Below, in pieces: positions 46,851-57,734 of a stretch of DNA of 64,000 nucleotides. Made by a program: the position numbers and the translations under genes. The stretch comes from Lepisosteus oculatus (taxonomy: Eukaryota; Chordata; Actinopteri; Semionotiformes; Lepisosteidae): the NCBI RefSeq assembly GCF_040954835.1, contig NC_090698.1:30247501-30311500 (forward strand), written 5' to 3'. Numbering within the stretch: position 1 is the stretch's first letter; every line of letters starts with the position of its first letter. A model generated the notes under the pieces. That model did no database searches, was not told where the DNA came from, and worked only from the letters and a program-made list of their open reading frames with translations.

Positions 46851-47299
46851 TATTCCTATCCTGTAATCTTAGTACTGTCTTCATACAGAGTTATTGTGAA
46901 CTTCAAAATCCTCATGCTCACCTGTAATGCAACTCAGCAATGTAAGTCTTGGCAACTCAGTACCTGTCTGACGTACTATTCTACTTTCCCCTTCTTGCTT
47001 TTCTGCTGTATTCCAAAGCCCTTATTGTAATTGCGTAATTATGCTGTTTTCACTCATTGTGTACTTTTTATTATTCTTGTAGGCAAAGGTTTGTAGGCAA
47101 ACTTTGTCAAAGTATAAAACCCGTAAAGTACAAAACCGTATTACTTACTTGTTTTAGAATTTTTAACTATATCAGAAAATATCTAACTGACCAACTATTT
47201 TTTTGCCGTAAACAACAGGTTAATGTCTCTAGTAAAATAAAATATCAAACTAGGAACTATTATACGTGGAATGCTCTGAGTGACGGACATTTGAGAATA
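46851..47299. other. Spacer upstream of a CpG-rich promoter-like segment
   Basis: AT-rich DNA that turns CpG-containing after about 47270. Confidence 0.5.
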
Positions 47300-47359
47300 A
47301 CGGAGCGGACGTGATGTAGCCAATACGCGCACACTTTTAGTACGCCACATCCGCCAGGG
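47300..47359 (+). promoter_or_regulatory. CpG-rich promoter-like segment (CCAAT, TOP start)
   Basis: This short stretch is locally rich in CpG, unlike the surrounding DNA. It has a CRE/ATF-like 'ggacgtgatg' (about 47305), a CCAAT word ('tagccaata', about 47318) and a TATA-poor 'cttttag' near -27. It leads to CTCTCTCTTTGG at 47360, a C followed by a pyrimidine run as in 5'TOP genes (ribosomal proteins, snoRNA hosts). Function is inferred. Confidence 0.5.
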
Positions 47360-47902
47360 CTCTCTCTTTGGTTGGAAGACGCGTTTGAATGAGGTGAGGT
47401 GGCTGTCGGACGTTCTGTCTTATATCATTTAAAAATAAGCTAATACTTGCATGGGGTTACTTGTAAAAGGCAAGAGGAAAATATGTGCGTTAATTGCCAA
47501 GTGGTCGAAAAAAGTTTGTTATAGAATGCTTTTCTTACTGGTACACGAGTATATATGTTTTTAGAAAGTTTGAAGGCTTGACTCCCACGTTGATAAGAAT
47601 TAAGAAAAATAATGTAATATGGCTTCGATTATCTGCAGTTCAGACCTTCAGTCAATTATTTTAATTGGTCCGCGGTCTGTTGAGCATTCCACGTGGCACG
47701 GTATCTATGCAGCACCTCTGACCACATGTTTTAGGAAGCTTGACGCTTTAATATATTCGTGTTATAAAGTTAGTATATAAGCATTTAATGATTGCCTGAG
47801 GATTTTAGGGCAGCCTTATGTATGGAAAGTGAAAATGTTGTAACCTCAAGTGTTTCGCCTTCTTTGCCCTTGTTGTGGTCGAGCTTCCCTAGTTCATAAG
47901 TA

Positions 47903-48110
47903 AAATTAATATTTACACTACATAGAGCTTATGTGGAAACTGTAATCAAAGCGCTGGTATAGTTAATACACCACTGTGCAGCTTCCACCTGCATGGTACG
48001 ACAGCAGCCATAGTGTGCCAGTACGCTAACCACACATCAGCTATCAGTGGGGAGGAGAACAGAGTAATCGTGGAGGCCATGATAAGTAAAGACCAGGGGG
48101 AATTTGGGCT
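47903..48110 (-). mobile_element. Diverged 5S-derived SINE fragment
   Basis: It contains 'acactacatagagcttatg', 'acgacagcagccatagtgtg' and 'acacatcagctatcagtggg' blocks of the 7.0-kb SINE, in the same orientation. It lies in what would be the first intron of the candidate plus-strand gene. Confidence 0.75.
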
Positions 48111-49581
48111 GGGGATTTACGGCGTCCTGGTCGAATTATATAAGACTAATGTCGATGGTAAGGTTTTGTACCAACCGACGTATTCATTAAAATATGAACG
48201 ATTGCATACGATTTTGATTGTGTTGTGTGTATTCTTAAGATATCGCTCTAATTTATCTAAATTAGTAGTTTACATGCGAGCACTCGCACAGATATGTATG
48301 CTGAAATGGGATGCTGTTTATTGTATTCGCAATGCTGCTCTCATCCTTTTAAGTGATCATTCCTGGTACCAGTAAAAAAAAAAGGAAAATGTCTGTTTTC
48401 AGTTTTACACGAAACGTCCATCATGTGTCCCGCTTGCGATCGCCACGTGGTCAAGAAGGCGGTATTTGCACAATGGAGTCTGGTCGAGCCACACTGGTCT
48501 CGGGTCACCTGAACAGGTGGGGTTCTACATTCGAATCAAAGAGAAGTTTGTTTACAGTCTTTGTGAACCAAAGCTAGTTATTTATTATTGTAAGAAGCTT
48601 AAATGTGGATTAAAAGATTAATTTAAAGTCACCTGAATAGCAAAGATTTAGTTTATGCGAGTATAAAAGAGTTTTATAATTATGTACGTATAGTGGGGGG
48701 AATAATATTGACATACATTATATATAGTTTTATCTCACAATATTAAATCACCTGTATTTGTTGGCAATGTGTTGGAGAAGCATGTTGTTGAATTCTAAGC
48801 ACTTAAAATTAAATGTTTTAGTTTATCACACTCTGCAGTTTGAAATCATGCACCACAGAAGCTGAAAGATTTCTTAGGTTTTAACCAAAATACAACAACA
48901 TGCGTGCACTACTATATATGTTAGAATAGGAAGCTGTAAAGCAAGTAGATGTTAATTCCACATCCAAAAGTATGATTTTGGCTCTGTAGCTGCTTTTTTA
49001 TGTGGGGAATGGGGGAGAGCACAGCAATGTGAGACATTGGTTTACATGGTCGGTTGAGGGGTGGTGAAAAATGGGTAAAGAGATGGGGATTAAGACAGTA
49101 AATTCCAGGGGAGGTGCAGAAAGATATACATCATTGAGTGAATGGAGAAGTATGAACATTGCTTTAGATTAATTATGGTTTCTTATGTTTTTCTGTTGTA
49201 GTCTTTTTAAATTCCTGTTAAAAGATAATGATACGTTTCATGGCTAGGAGATTTAAAATAAGGACCAATGTAAAACTGTCACTCTTCAGATGGTAATCAA
49301 TATATTTAAGTCACATGCTGTGTAGTTATTTCATTAAGCAAACTAAAAGGAAATGCATATATAAAAATCATTAGCTTTTAATTACTGTACTGTATTACTA
49401 AAAAATACTGTAGGTATATGATCATCAGATAACTAGCTTTCTTAAGTCTTTTCATCTGAAAGAGTTACAGAATGAGATGTGTAATAAAATGATTTAAAAA
49501 CAAATCCATCATTTATCTGATATATCTTGTTGAGAAGGACATATACTTGACACCTGAAAAACCCTATATTTGTCCATCTTT
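48111..49581. other. Possible first-intron sequence, nothing recognised
   Basis: Slightly more CpG-rich up to about 48540, then AT-rich. No supported gene. Confidence 0.45.
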
Positions 49582-49716
49582 TGCCTTTGTGTTGCCCATT
49601 CATTGCCCACTCCAGATGAATGAGGTGTCAGACAAGGCACACATTAATTCTTGCAGGGGCTTACTTTAAGGGCACAAACTGTGTTCCCTGTGTAAATGTT
49701 CCTAGCAAGTACAATA
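49582..49716 (+). ncRNA. Structured block, copy 1 (candidate small RNA)
   Basis: The most diverged of three related blocks. It keeps the complementary words CATTCAT (49597-49603) and ATGAATG (49616-49622), the TGTC/GGCA pair and the terminal GCAAGTACA. The internal ACAAGA word of the other copies is lost. Confidence 0.3.
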
Positions 49717-50181
49717 ATCTAGAAATGGGATACTGAAGCACTAACATCAATGGCAAACGGGAAGATGAAGACCATGGTTCTCATAATTAGAAACTTGCAT
49801 TTAATCTGTGGTTTAAATTTCAAGCACTTTTTTCTCATTCATTCATCATTTGGATATAAACCCAAGGTCCCTTTAATAGACTCTGTTGACACTGTTTATT
49901 TTGTTTTCCGCCTCTTTGGATTGTACTCAAATGATCTATCGTTCTATAGCGTATTGATAACCTGGGATTTTTACTTTAGCTGGAACAACAGTACTTTCCT
50001 CATATGTGATTGTAGTGCATTGACTTGAATTTTCATTTTGTTTCAGATTTAATGTTGGTGAAATCCGAAGTCTCTTTGAAGCATCAGCATAACAGGATGC
50101 TGGTTTGCTGGTAAATTCCCCAAAATAAATACATAAATTCATTAGTGTTAGATACATCCATTTCTCTGCTTTAACTCAAAT

Positions 50182-50319
50182 TTGCCTTTTTGTGTTGCCC
50201 ATTCATTGCTTTTTGAACAGATGAATGTGGTGTCAAAAAAGGCATACATTGACTCTTGTGTTGACCTTAACAAGACGCTGCCTGTGCTATCTTGTGATAA
50301 GTTAACAGCAAGTACAGTG
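50182..50319 (+). ncRNA. Structured block, copy 2 (candidate H/ACA-like RNA)
   Basis: It contains nested complementary words: AATGT(gg)TGTC-loop AAAAAA-GGCA(t)ACATT, preceded by CATTCAT/ATGAATG. ACAAGA (50270-50275) fits an H box (ANANNA). CTGT/ACAG with an inner CTT/AAG form a second hairpin, and ACA at 50314-50316 lies three bases before the block's conserved end. The H-to-ACA spacing (about 38 nt) is short for a standard H/ACA snoRNA, so the class is uncertain. Confidence 0.35.
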
Positions 50320-52389
50320 AGAATGGTTTTAACGTCTTCTAAGAATATTAATCTATAAAAAATCCAAGCACTTTTTAAATGCTAAAACTAGCAGATCTTT
50401 TTTTTCCTCCTGTGTAAGGTTAGGTTGCGAAGGAGTGAAGCATAACATACATATTTATTTTTTTTGTGGTCTGACTAAGTTTTAGATTTTTTTGTTTTCT
50501 GCTTTTTTACTTTTGAATTTGCTTACATATATTGCTATATCCGGTAATTTTCCATTAATCATCTTTGGCTGTTGATTATAAGGTTGTATGGAATTTTTAT
50601 GATAAGTTCTTTTTCCTAACAATACAAACAGATCACGTGATACTGAATTTACTAATTTTTTTTATTTCATATATAGTGGGTTTATGAACAGTAATACTGC
50701 TTCCCAATGTAAGGATTTTCATCCAAATTATTTTAAGAAATATACAGAAGATTATAAAGGGTTTTGTTACATACTCTATATTTTGGCAAGTGTTCATCCA
50801 GTGATCTTAGCTGGCTACAATATACAACCATAAAACATTCAACACAGTCAAAATATGAAACTTTTTTTTTGTTTAGTGTATATCCTTGAAAATGTAATGT
50901 GTTATGCTGCTTCTCTGAATTACTGCTTGTATTACTAGCAACATTTAATTAAAACTTTAAAATCTTTGATTTGGCAGAAGTAGCAACCATCCCTAATTAT
51001 GTTCTCCGTGATTTCTTTGTGAAGGCTTTTAATGATGTATGAGGATTACAGCATTAAGACAATTTAATCCAAATTACAACAAGCATGAAATGTCTAAATG
51101 GATCTAGTCTCTGTTTTTTCTCATTTTATTTTTTATTTCTTTTGAAAAGGCAAACTTGTGCCATTTTAGAGTAAGGCCTTGAAATCCATTGTGGGCTAGT
51201 TTGTTTCCGAGCTCCATTTACCTTGAAAGCTTTTTCTAAACATCAGCAAACTGCTTTGTAGGATTGAGCTTGATTTGGTTGTCACTTTCTAGGAAGCATC
51301 ACAAACATTTTTTAACAGACCTGAATTGAAGTGTGGAGATCACTGTACCTGTTGATGTTGCCAAAGTTACTTCAGGACTGGGTCTCACAGTAAGTCAGTT
51401 TTATTATAATTAGTAGTTGTTCACAATGTTCATCGGTTTATGCTTGAGTATTATAGAATGCATATTCTAAAATTGTGTAGACATTATTATATGATAACTA
51501 CAGGTTTTAAGACAATTTCAAAATTCAGGTCTTTTTGGCATTTTCTTTGTGTATGTTTGGAGTTATACTAATTATAGTGAATAGGTACATCATTTCTCTC
51601 CCACTATATAAGGGGTAGGTTTCCTTTCTCTACCTCATTAACTGCTAGCTGCTACTACAGTCTGCTCTGTGATTAGCACACATGCCTATCAATCATTAAA
51701 AGGACAGTAAACTCTGGTGACCTTGCATTTTAGTTCTCCTGTCCCACCCTTTTCACTTGGTGACATAGCTAAGAAAAATAAGGGTGAAATAACGGAAGTG
51801 ACATGAATGGTAATGTTCAATATGTGTTAATTGCTAAGAAAGTCATAATGTAACCTTTATGTAACCACAGAGGTTGGCATATACAGTTACAATGTAACCT
51901 GCAGAATGAATCTACAGAAAATAACCTGTTAAACTAACCAGTAATTCAGTTATCAACTTTAAAGTTTTGGTAGGTGTCAAGGGAATCATATCAACAGTGT
52001 TTGGCAAACAAGTTTATAAAGAAGGATGCAGCTTGGTCTCTAGTGGTTGGTTGGCTAATACCTTATTGATATTGTGATCTGATCCAGCCATTTGTTTTGC
52101 AATATATCTCAAGGAGTGGGGTCTGACTGGGTAGTTTGTTTGCTATGCTATGCTAAACAAACTCTGAAACCTCCAATGCTTCTTTATTTGAATGAGAAGT
52201 AAAACTAAGATCCTGTTATGGTAATGCTTTAAAGGCTGTTGGCAGTTTTTTTTTTCCAACTACTGTGGATTCAAGTCTAATAAATGAATTTTGTAGCAAA
52301 TTATTAATTTTTGATAACCTTTTTTTATTTTACCTAGAAGAACACTGCTACATTGCAATTAAAGTGTATTAACTTGGATTTATTTTTTT
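50320..52389. other. Candidate intron sequence with one candidate exon
   Basis: Apart from the candidate exon at 51319-51389, no feature is recognised. Confidence 0.4.
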
Positions 52390-52502
52390 CAGATTTTTTT
52401 TCAGAAATCTGAAGTCTCTTCACAAGAGGATGCCAGTTTGCTGGTAAATTCCAAAAAAGAGTACACCGTGTTGGTAAATCCATTTCTCTCCTTTAACTCA
52501 AA

Positions 52503-52641
52503 TTTGCCTTTTTGTGTTGCCCATTCATTGCTTTTTGAACAGATGAATGTGGTGTCAAAAAAGGCATACATTGACTCTTGTGTTGACCTTAACAAGATGC
52601 TGCCTGTGCTACCTTGTGTTAAGTTGACAGCAAGTACAGTG
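52503..52641 (+). ncRNA. Structured block, copy 3 (candidate H/ACA-like RNA)
   Basis: Nearly identical to copy 2 (about 95% over 139 bases by eye). It has the same hairpin words, ACAAGA at 52592-52597 and ACA at 52636-52638. Copy 3 reads TGCTG/CAGCA at the base of the second hairpin where copy 2 reads CGCTG/CAGCA. An open frame across it (52438-52689) crosses splice-like sites and is probably fortuitous. Confidence 0.35.
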
Positions 52642-53737
52642 AAAAATGTTTTTTCCCTTTTAAATTTAACTTGTTATAGAGTCTTATAAAATGTTTACAA
52701 GTTCCAGAAGTGTTTTATCTAGTGTAGGAATAGTTTGTGAAGGAGTTAAGCTTATAGTTTTTATTATAATTTGATATAGTGGTAAAAATCGGAAATCGTT
52801 AATTATATATCAGTATATCTGTAAAACTTTTCTTGCGTACATCAAATTAGTGTTCTTGTACGATTTGTGTTACAGAAAGTTTCTTCTTTGTTGGCACCTT
52901 AATTTCTTGTTTAATTTTTAAACAAATTAATAACAATTTTAATTTTATTATACTGGAAGATGCATTTCAGGAAATATTCAGATAAAATAAGTAATACAAA
53001 ATTAAGATTTCTAAGGGCTATAGTTTAACATTGTTTAATATAGGTTGCATATCACTTTCATTCATTTATGAATAGTTCTGAACTGCATCTTTCATTTGTT
53101 TTTCTTGGTTCATATGGCCAGTCAACAAATGCAGACATTTCTGGAGAAAAAATGCAGATTTCTTTTCTGGAGAAAGCCATTAAACATTTACACTTGGGTT
53201 TAGTTTCATTGAAAAAGAAAACAAGTACCACTTAAATCAGTAATCTAAATACATCATTGTTTTTACTTAGAGTTCAAGAAATGTAATTTTGTTGTTATTA
53301 TTGTACTTGAAATGTCACATTTGTTTTTGTACAGGCTTGACCAGTGAAATTGGAGAAAGTTCACACCACCCGATTTCTGACTGCTACAAAAGAAGCTAAG
53401 AACTCCCATCACACTGAAGTTCATGTTCAGTGTTATTAGTAATTCTTAGCATTTGAGTCAGTCTGTGCCTATTAACCGTCACAGATGTCACATTGTAAAT
53501 GTTTTGTTAATATGATTTAAAAATGTTCATTTATCAGTATTTTGTGAATTTAAATATGCATTTGCACAGCCACTGTAAGTTCAAGAAAGAGATGCTTATT
53601 TGTATAGATCAGAATCATAAACCCAACATATAAAAGCGTTAACAGGAACATGCTTTGTTAAAATTGAGGCTATTGTTTTGGTTTATAAGAGCCAGTAGTT
53701 AAACCAGGCTTTATAGTTAAATACAACTACCATGAAT

Positions 53738-54046
53738 TTAGCCTATGTTGGTTGTAAGGGAAATATGTAGGAAGTAATAAGTCAAACAATATTGCAAATG
53801 GGAAGAAAATTTGTCCTGCCATTGACTATAAGTGCCATATTGATCCTTTATCTTACCTAGATCTTTTTTGAAAGATCCCAGAGAATCTAGTTCAGCAGTA
53901 TGTCTAGGTAGTTTGTTCCAGTTATAATTCTTCATTGGGTTTGTGGTCCTCTTATCCTTCAGGTGTTTTTTCCCAAGATTATATATAATTGAGGTCTGAA
54001 GATATTTGGTACCACAGGAATTGCTGTTCTTGTGATATTGTTTCAT
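53738..54046 (-). pseudogene. Possible LINE C-terminal remnant
   Basis: A minus-strand frame of 102 codons with 'NYNWNKLPRHTAELDSLGSF' and 'KKDLGKI' resembles the 'WNxLP...SxxSFKxxLDK' end of CR1/L2-superfamily ORF2. The rest is unrecognisable. It lies between two convergent host gene candidates. Confidence 0.4.
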
Positions 54047-54385
54047 TGTCTATTTGTAATTAAGCATAACTTTTTTTGCAGTTAAAACTGCTGCTACCAA
54101 ATCAGGTTTCTAAATGTATTATAATGAAGTCATTCAGAGCTCATCTGAAATGAAAATCAGAAGACACTCAAGAACCCTTGGGGCAAGGTTACAGACCCTT
54201 GATATAACACATCTTTAGACTAAATCAGCTCTGCCTTTTATGGTTTGCTAGTGTTTGAAAGGAAACCTTGAAGACCTATAAAGGTTTCAGTCCTGTGACT
54301 ACATTCTGTGCCAAAACTTATGGTACATTGTATCTTATTAGACAAAAACAGGATATGACCAGAAAGACTTTTGGCAACTGATGCA

Positions 54386-54391
54386 TTTATT
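54386..54391 (-). promoter_or_regulatory. Putative polyadenylation signal of the minus-strand gene
   Basis: AATAAA on the minus strand, about 515 nt after the stop codon at 54904-54906. I saw no nearer canonical hexamer. Confidence 0.45.
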
Positions 54392-54903
54392 ATGATCTAA
54401 TTTTTGTATTGTACTAAGCCATCAGATGAAAACATGATTGTAAACAGGTGAATAAAATAACTACATTTGTGCAAAAAGTACAGCAGCATAGATACATGAT
54501 GAATAAAAAATAATTCAACTGATGATAGCCTGGCTATACGTCTACATTTATCATGTCGCCTACACACATTTTAATACTGTATAAAATGGAGGTCAAATAG
54601 CTTAGAGGTAATGGCAACATAAAATTGTCCCTTAGATTGGAAAATGTTGAAGCAGACAAACATACATTGAAATGTCTATCTGGAGTCATGTTGAGTAATC
54701 CAGTGTATGGTCATGCATAATCTAAAATGTACACAGTAACAGTTCACTGAAGGAAAGTAGCACTGCAATGTACGCATGTAACTGTCAGTTGTTTTTCCAT
54801 TATTTTGTTTCCTTCGTAACACGGAATCTGCACATTCACATTTCTGGTTTCAAGCAAAATCAGGCTTTTGTGTTGACAAATGTTTCTCAAGTAAAGAGCT
54901 GGG

Positions 54904-55011
54904 TCATGTCTCAGCTTTTTGTCTGGCAGTATGAATGGTCTTCACTTTTGTACTGCATTTCACATCCTGGTCGGTGACTTCTGAAAGATTGTCTTTGGAT
55001 CCATTTTTCTT
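54904..55011 (-). CDS. Last coding exon of an unrecognised host protein gene
   Basis: The acceptor is tattttcag| at 55012. The exon encodes 35 residues and TGA, starting 'KKNGSKDNLSEVTDQDVKC' and ending in a basic stretch 'TARQKAET'. The phase (0) matches the preceding exon exactly. As the C-terminus of the protein it is charged and has no membrane segment. It is the end of a gene whose six visible exons all agree in phase. I do not recognise the family. Confidence 0.75.
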   Translation of the reverse strand, partial: KKNGSKDNLSEVTDQDVKCSTKVKTIHTARQKAET

Positions 55012-55748
55012 CTGAAAATAATGTTGAATATAGATTTAGATACAATGAATTGAGACAACATGACAAAAGATTAAACTGAAATAAAACTGACATAGTTAAT
55101 TTACATAATTGTCACTGGATAAATTGGTAATAATGTGCTTTTTAATGGTTTATAAAATTCAATTCAGCTGCATTAGTCTGATATGTGCAAATTTGAGATG
55201 CAAGAGGAAGGATTTCTAAGTGAATCCTGTGTGAATTCACTAGAAATGACCCACATATTTTACAGGAGAGGTTTTGTGTATATCTCCTTAATATAGAAAA
55301 GCGGCAATGTGCAGTAGAGATTGGATCTCTGGAGCTGGTTTGTGGTTCCATATATTAGGTGCACCAGTGAGCAAGCTATCTTACTAAGGTTGTTCCAGTA
55401 AAATGCCTGGTTGTATAAATGAATACAATTTTGGATAAAAGCATCAGAATTACAAATTATCATCAATATGTGCAACCATCCATTTTCAGTTTGCATGTCC
55501 TTGTTAGGGTTGTGGGGAAAGTTTCAATAAGGTAAAAAAAAAGGTCTATTGAGTATTTCTTTGTTGAATGATGAATGGGTATAATCCTTACAATCCTTCA
55601 AAGCACAGGAATTAGATTTAACAATGTTTTACTTAGCTGTAGCTTTTTGCCAATACCTTTTAAAAGAAGATTTTTTTTTTCACTCTGAAAACAACAGGTG
55701 TGCATCATTAGTACAGACAGCTAAGCACTAGATAAAACAAATGCTGAC

Positions 55749-55830
55749 CTGCTGAGAGGGATGAGCACTGGAGCCCTGAGAGTCAGCTGTGCGAGTCACA
55801 GGCAGGGGAGGCACAAGGTCAGTTCTGGAG
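55749..55830 (-). CDS. Internal coding exon of the same host gene
   Basis: 82 bp. Acceptor tcttcctcatcag|, donor CAGCAG|gtcagc. One base completes an Asn codon split with the previous exon; 27 codons follow, starting 'SRTDLVPPLPVTRTADSQGS'. Pro/Ser-rich, probably disordered linker. Phase 2 in, phase 0 out. Confidence 0.78.
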
Positions 55831-56075
55831 CTGATGAGGAAGAGAATTTTAGCATAGCAGAATTCCTGAGATCTGGGGTTAGGCGCTGTGCATCTAACTA
55901 GTAACTCTAGAGGGCAGCTTGTTTGGGATGTACAGTGCCATCCTTTACAATACATGTTTTAAATCATCTCATTCACACAAGTATGCAATACATTTTAAAA
56001 GATTCATGTTTGATAAGCTGGAATTTTTCAAACTTATTTGTGACCCCCTTACATTTTTAAAAAAGAATTGCTTAC

Positions 56076-56186
56076 TTTACTTCTGAAAGCACAGATCTTT
56101 CTCCATCAGAACACTGGGATCGTCTGTACTGGCGAAAGCTTCTTGGTGAGTGTGAATGTCGTATTCGGATAGGGTCTCCTTGAGTT
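56076..56186 (-). CDS. Internal coding exon of the same host gene
   Basis: 111 bp. Acceptor cctccttaag|, donor GTAAA|gtaagc. It encodes 'TQGDPIRIRHSHSPRSFRQY' and then 'RRSQCSDGERSVLSEV'. This is a basic His/Ser/Arg-rich segment with SP and RS dipeptides, likely a phosphorylated disordered region. The first base completes the Glu codon of the previous exon, so the phases agree. Confidence 0.82.
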
Positions 56187-56638
56187 CTTAAGGAGGAAGA
56201 AAATGGCTTTACATTGAGTTATGATAACATTATGTACAGTAGGCCTGTTTCTTAGTGAGTAGACAAATGCACACGTACTGGGTTATTTCAAAGATGTAGA
56301 GTAAGGTATGCCCTCTAAAAAAAGAAACTACACTTTTAAGGAAATGGCTCTAAAACTACAATTTAATGAAAATTGTATTTTTCAGATAAATTTGTCTAAA
56401 TTTAAGAAGTTAATGAAAGCTTCATAAGGCAAAGTTAAAATTTACTTTGTAATCAGTATTTTCAGATAAATGTAAGACTTTTTAGAAAACAATCTGCAAG
56501 ACTGAAAAGATTACAATAAGATCATTTTCATTTAAGTGATTGTATTCTTTTAAATTATAGTACTATCCCTTTCATCTACATTAATATTCCAAGAGTAAAC
56601 ATAATTTCTAATGCAACAAAAGGTTATATTTCACTTAC

Positions 56639-56707
56639 TCTACTTTTTTATATGGAATCTCTTTTAGTTGCTCTTCAGTCAAACCAGAGGGATCAACAAG
56701 CTCTTTC
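56639..56707 (-). CDS. Internal coding exon of the same host gene
   Basis: 69 bp. Acceptor tttctag|, donor GTAGA|gtaagtg. It encodes '[20 protein letters not shown]' plus KV. The '[11 protein letters not shown]' segment suggests a short helix and docking motif. Split codons on both sides match the neighbouring exons. Confidence 0.82.
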
Positions 56708-57138
56708 CTAGAAATAAATGTTAAGTAGTTAGTACATGTTTCTATGATCTATACCAACAGAAACAAATTAGGTAAAAGTTTAATTAGCCTCTTTTTCTGA
56801 CTGCTGTTCTTTGTGTGCTGCCGTTTTATGTTGCTATGTTAGTCTACATATAATGTATTCTCAAAAAACAACTCCAAAATTAAGTTGATTTCATAGATCC
56901 TTTCCTATATTATATCTGGGGTACAATAATGTAATTAACATCATCACAAATTGGTGTTTCTTCTTTAAATATATACTTAATAGAATATATTGTATATAAC
57001 TATCCAAAGAAACAAAATGTGAATATTTTTTTGGTGATGGATCTGGTAATCATGACTAGTCATTGCAAGATCTGCAATTACCTATTTTATATTATTCCCT
57101 CTTTTCTGTCCATTAAGAGAAGGCTTTTTGCCACTTAC

Positions 57139-57186
57139 TGGATGTGCTTCCAAAGTTGCTCTTTAGCCTGAACATCTGGGCTTCTC
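57139..57186 (-). CDS. Internal microexon of the same host gene
   Basis: 48 bp. Acceptor ttcttacag|, donor CACATCCA|gtaagtgg. It encodes 'RSPDVQAKEQLWKHI', an amphipathic helix-like stretch, with split Ser and Gln codons at its ends. The upstream intron is about 5.2 kb and holds a Tc1 fragment, a V-SINE and L2 debris. Confidence 0.8.
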
Positions 57187-57435
57187 CTGTAAGAAACAGA
57201 TCATGCTACTGAGGTTCCTGAAGCAATTCATGATGAGAGCACTGAAATGGTAGCAAAATGAACCAGAATTGATTTTTTTACAATGCAATCAGATTCTGTA
57301 AATCAGCAATTATCTAATTCTTTAATGCCTTAATGCTTTAATGCTTGGGGAAATATTACAATACCTCAGATGCCTGAGTGACATTGGAGAACGCTTCATT
57401 AGTTGAGACATATTATAGACAAACATGGAAAATCA

Positions 57436-57660
57436 ATATAGTGCCTTGCAAAAGTATTCTGAACCATGTAGAATGTAGCCATTTTATTCTGTTGATAAAA
57501 TTAACTTTAAGCATAAGGGTTTTTAAAATGTACGGTTTAAGGTGTTTCATACCATTTAATAGACGCTTCCTAGTTTTAGGCTTTTCATTTTGGCAAAAAC
57601 ATTCTAAGAACTCAAAATTAGACCTTGAAAAGAAAATACAATTACTTTATTTACTCTTAA
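57436..57660 (+). mobile_element. Tc1/mariner terminal fragment
   Basis: It begins with 'atagtgccttgcaaaagtat', the common fish Tc1/mariner terminus, followed by about 200 bp of decayed sequence. No second end or transposase. Lies in the large intron of the minus-strand gene. Confidence 0.6.
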
Positions 57661-57734
57661 AAATGTTACACTGTAATATCTGTCATTGTGAGTGTTTCAT
57701 GTGCAAAATCTATGCAATGGCCACAGGATTTCTG

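Larger units (their letters stand above)
47360..53480 (+). ncRNA. Candidate spliced non-coding (5'TOP, SNHG-like) gene
   Basis: Candidate exons with good splice sites are as follows. Exon 1, 47360-47393, ends GAATGAG|gtgagg. 50047-50110 has tttcag| and TTGCTG|gtaaat. 51319-51389 has tttttaacag| and CACA|gtaagt. 52405-52443 has ttttttttcag| and TTGCTG|gtaaat. A possible last exon starts at 53335 (tttttgtacag|). Exons are tiny and several contain stops in all frames, so coding is unlikely. Exons 50047 and 52405 are diverged copies of each other, each followed about 75-100 nt later by a copy of the block described separately. A TOP start, short non-coding exons and conserved intronic blocks are the features of snoRNA host genes. 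No transcript evidence is available. Confidence 0.35.

Noticed and set aside
47760..47800. Possible C/D-box snoRNA words (TGATTGCCTGA)
   Set aside because: No second pair of boxes at proper spacing and no terminal stem.
48475..48535. tRNA-like text ('ggtcgagccacactggtctc', 'ttctacattcgaatc')
   Set aside because: A- and B-box resemblance is partial and no cloverleaf with a proper acceptor stem can be drawn. It may be SINE debris.
52438..52689. An 83-codon plus-strand frame across structured block 3
   Set aside because: It crosses splice-like sites, is not maintained in the near-identical copy at 50.2 kb, and its start lies in an intron-like context.
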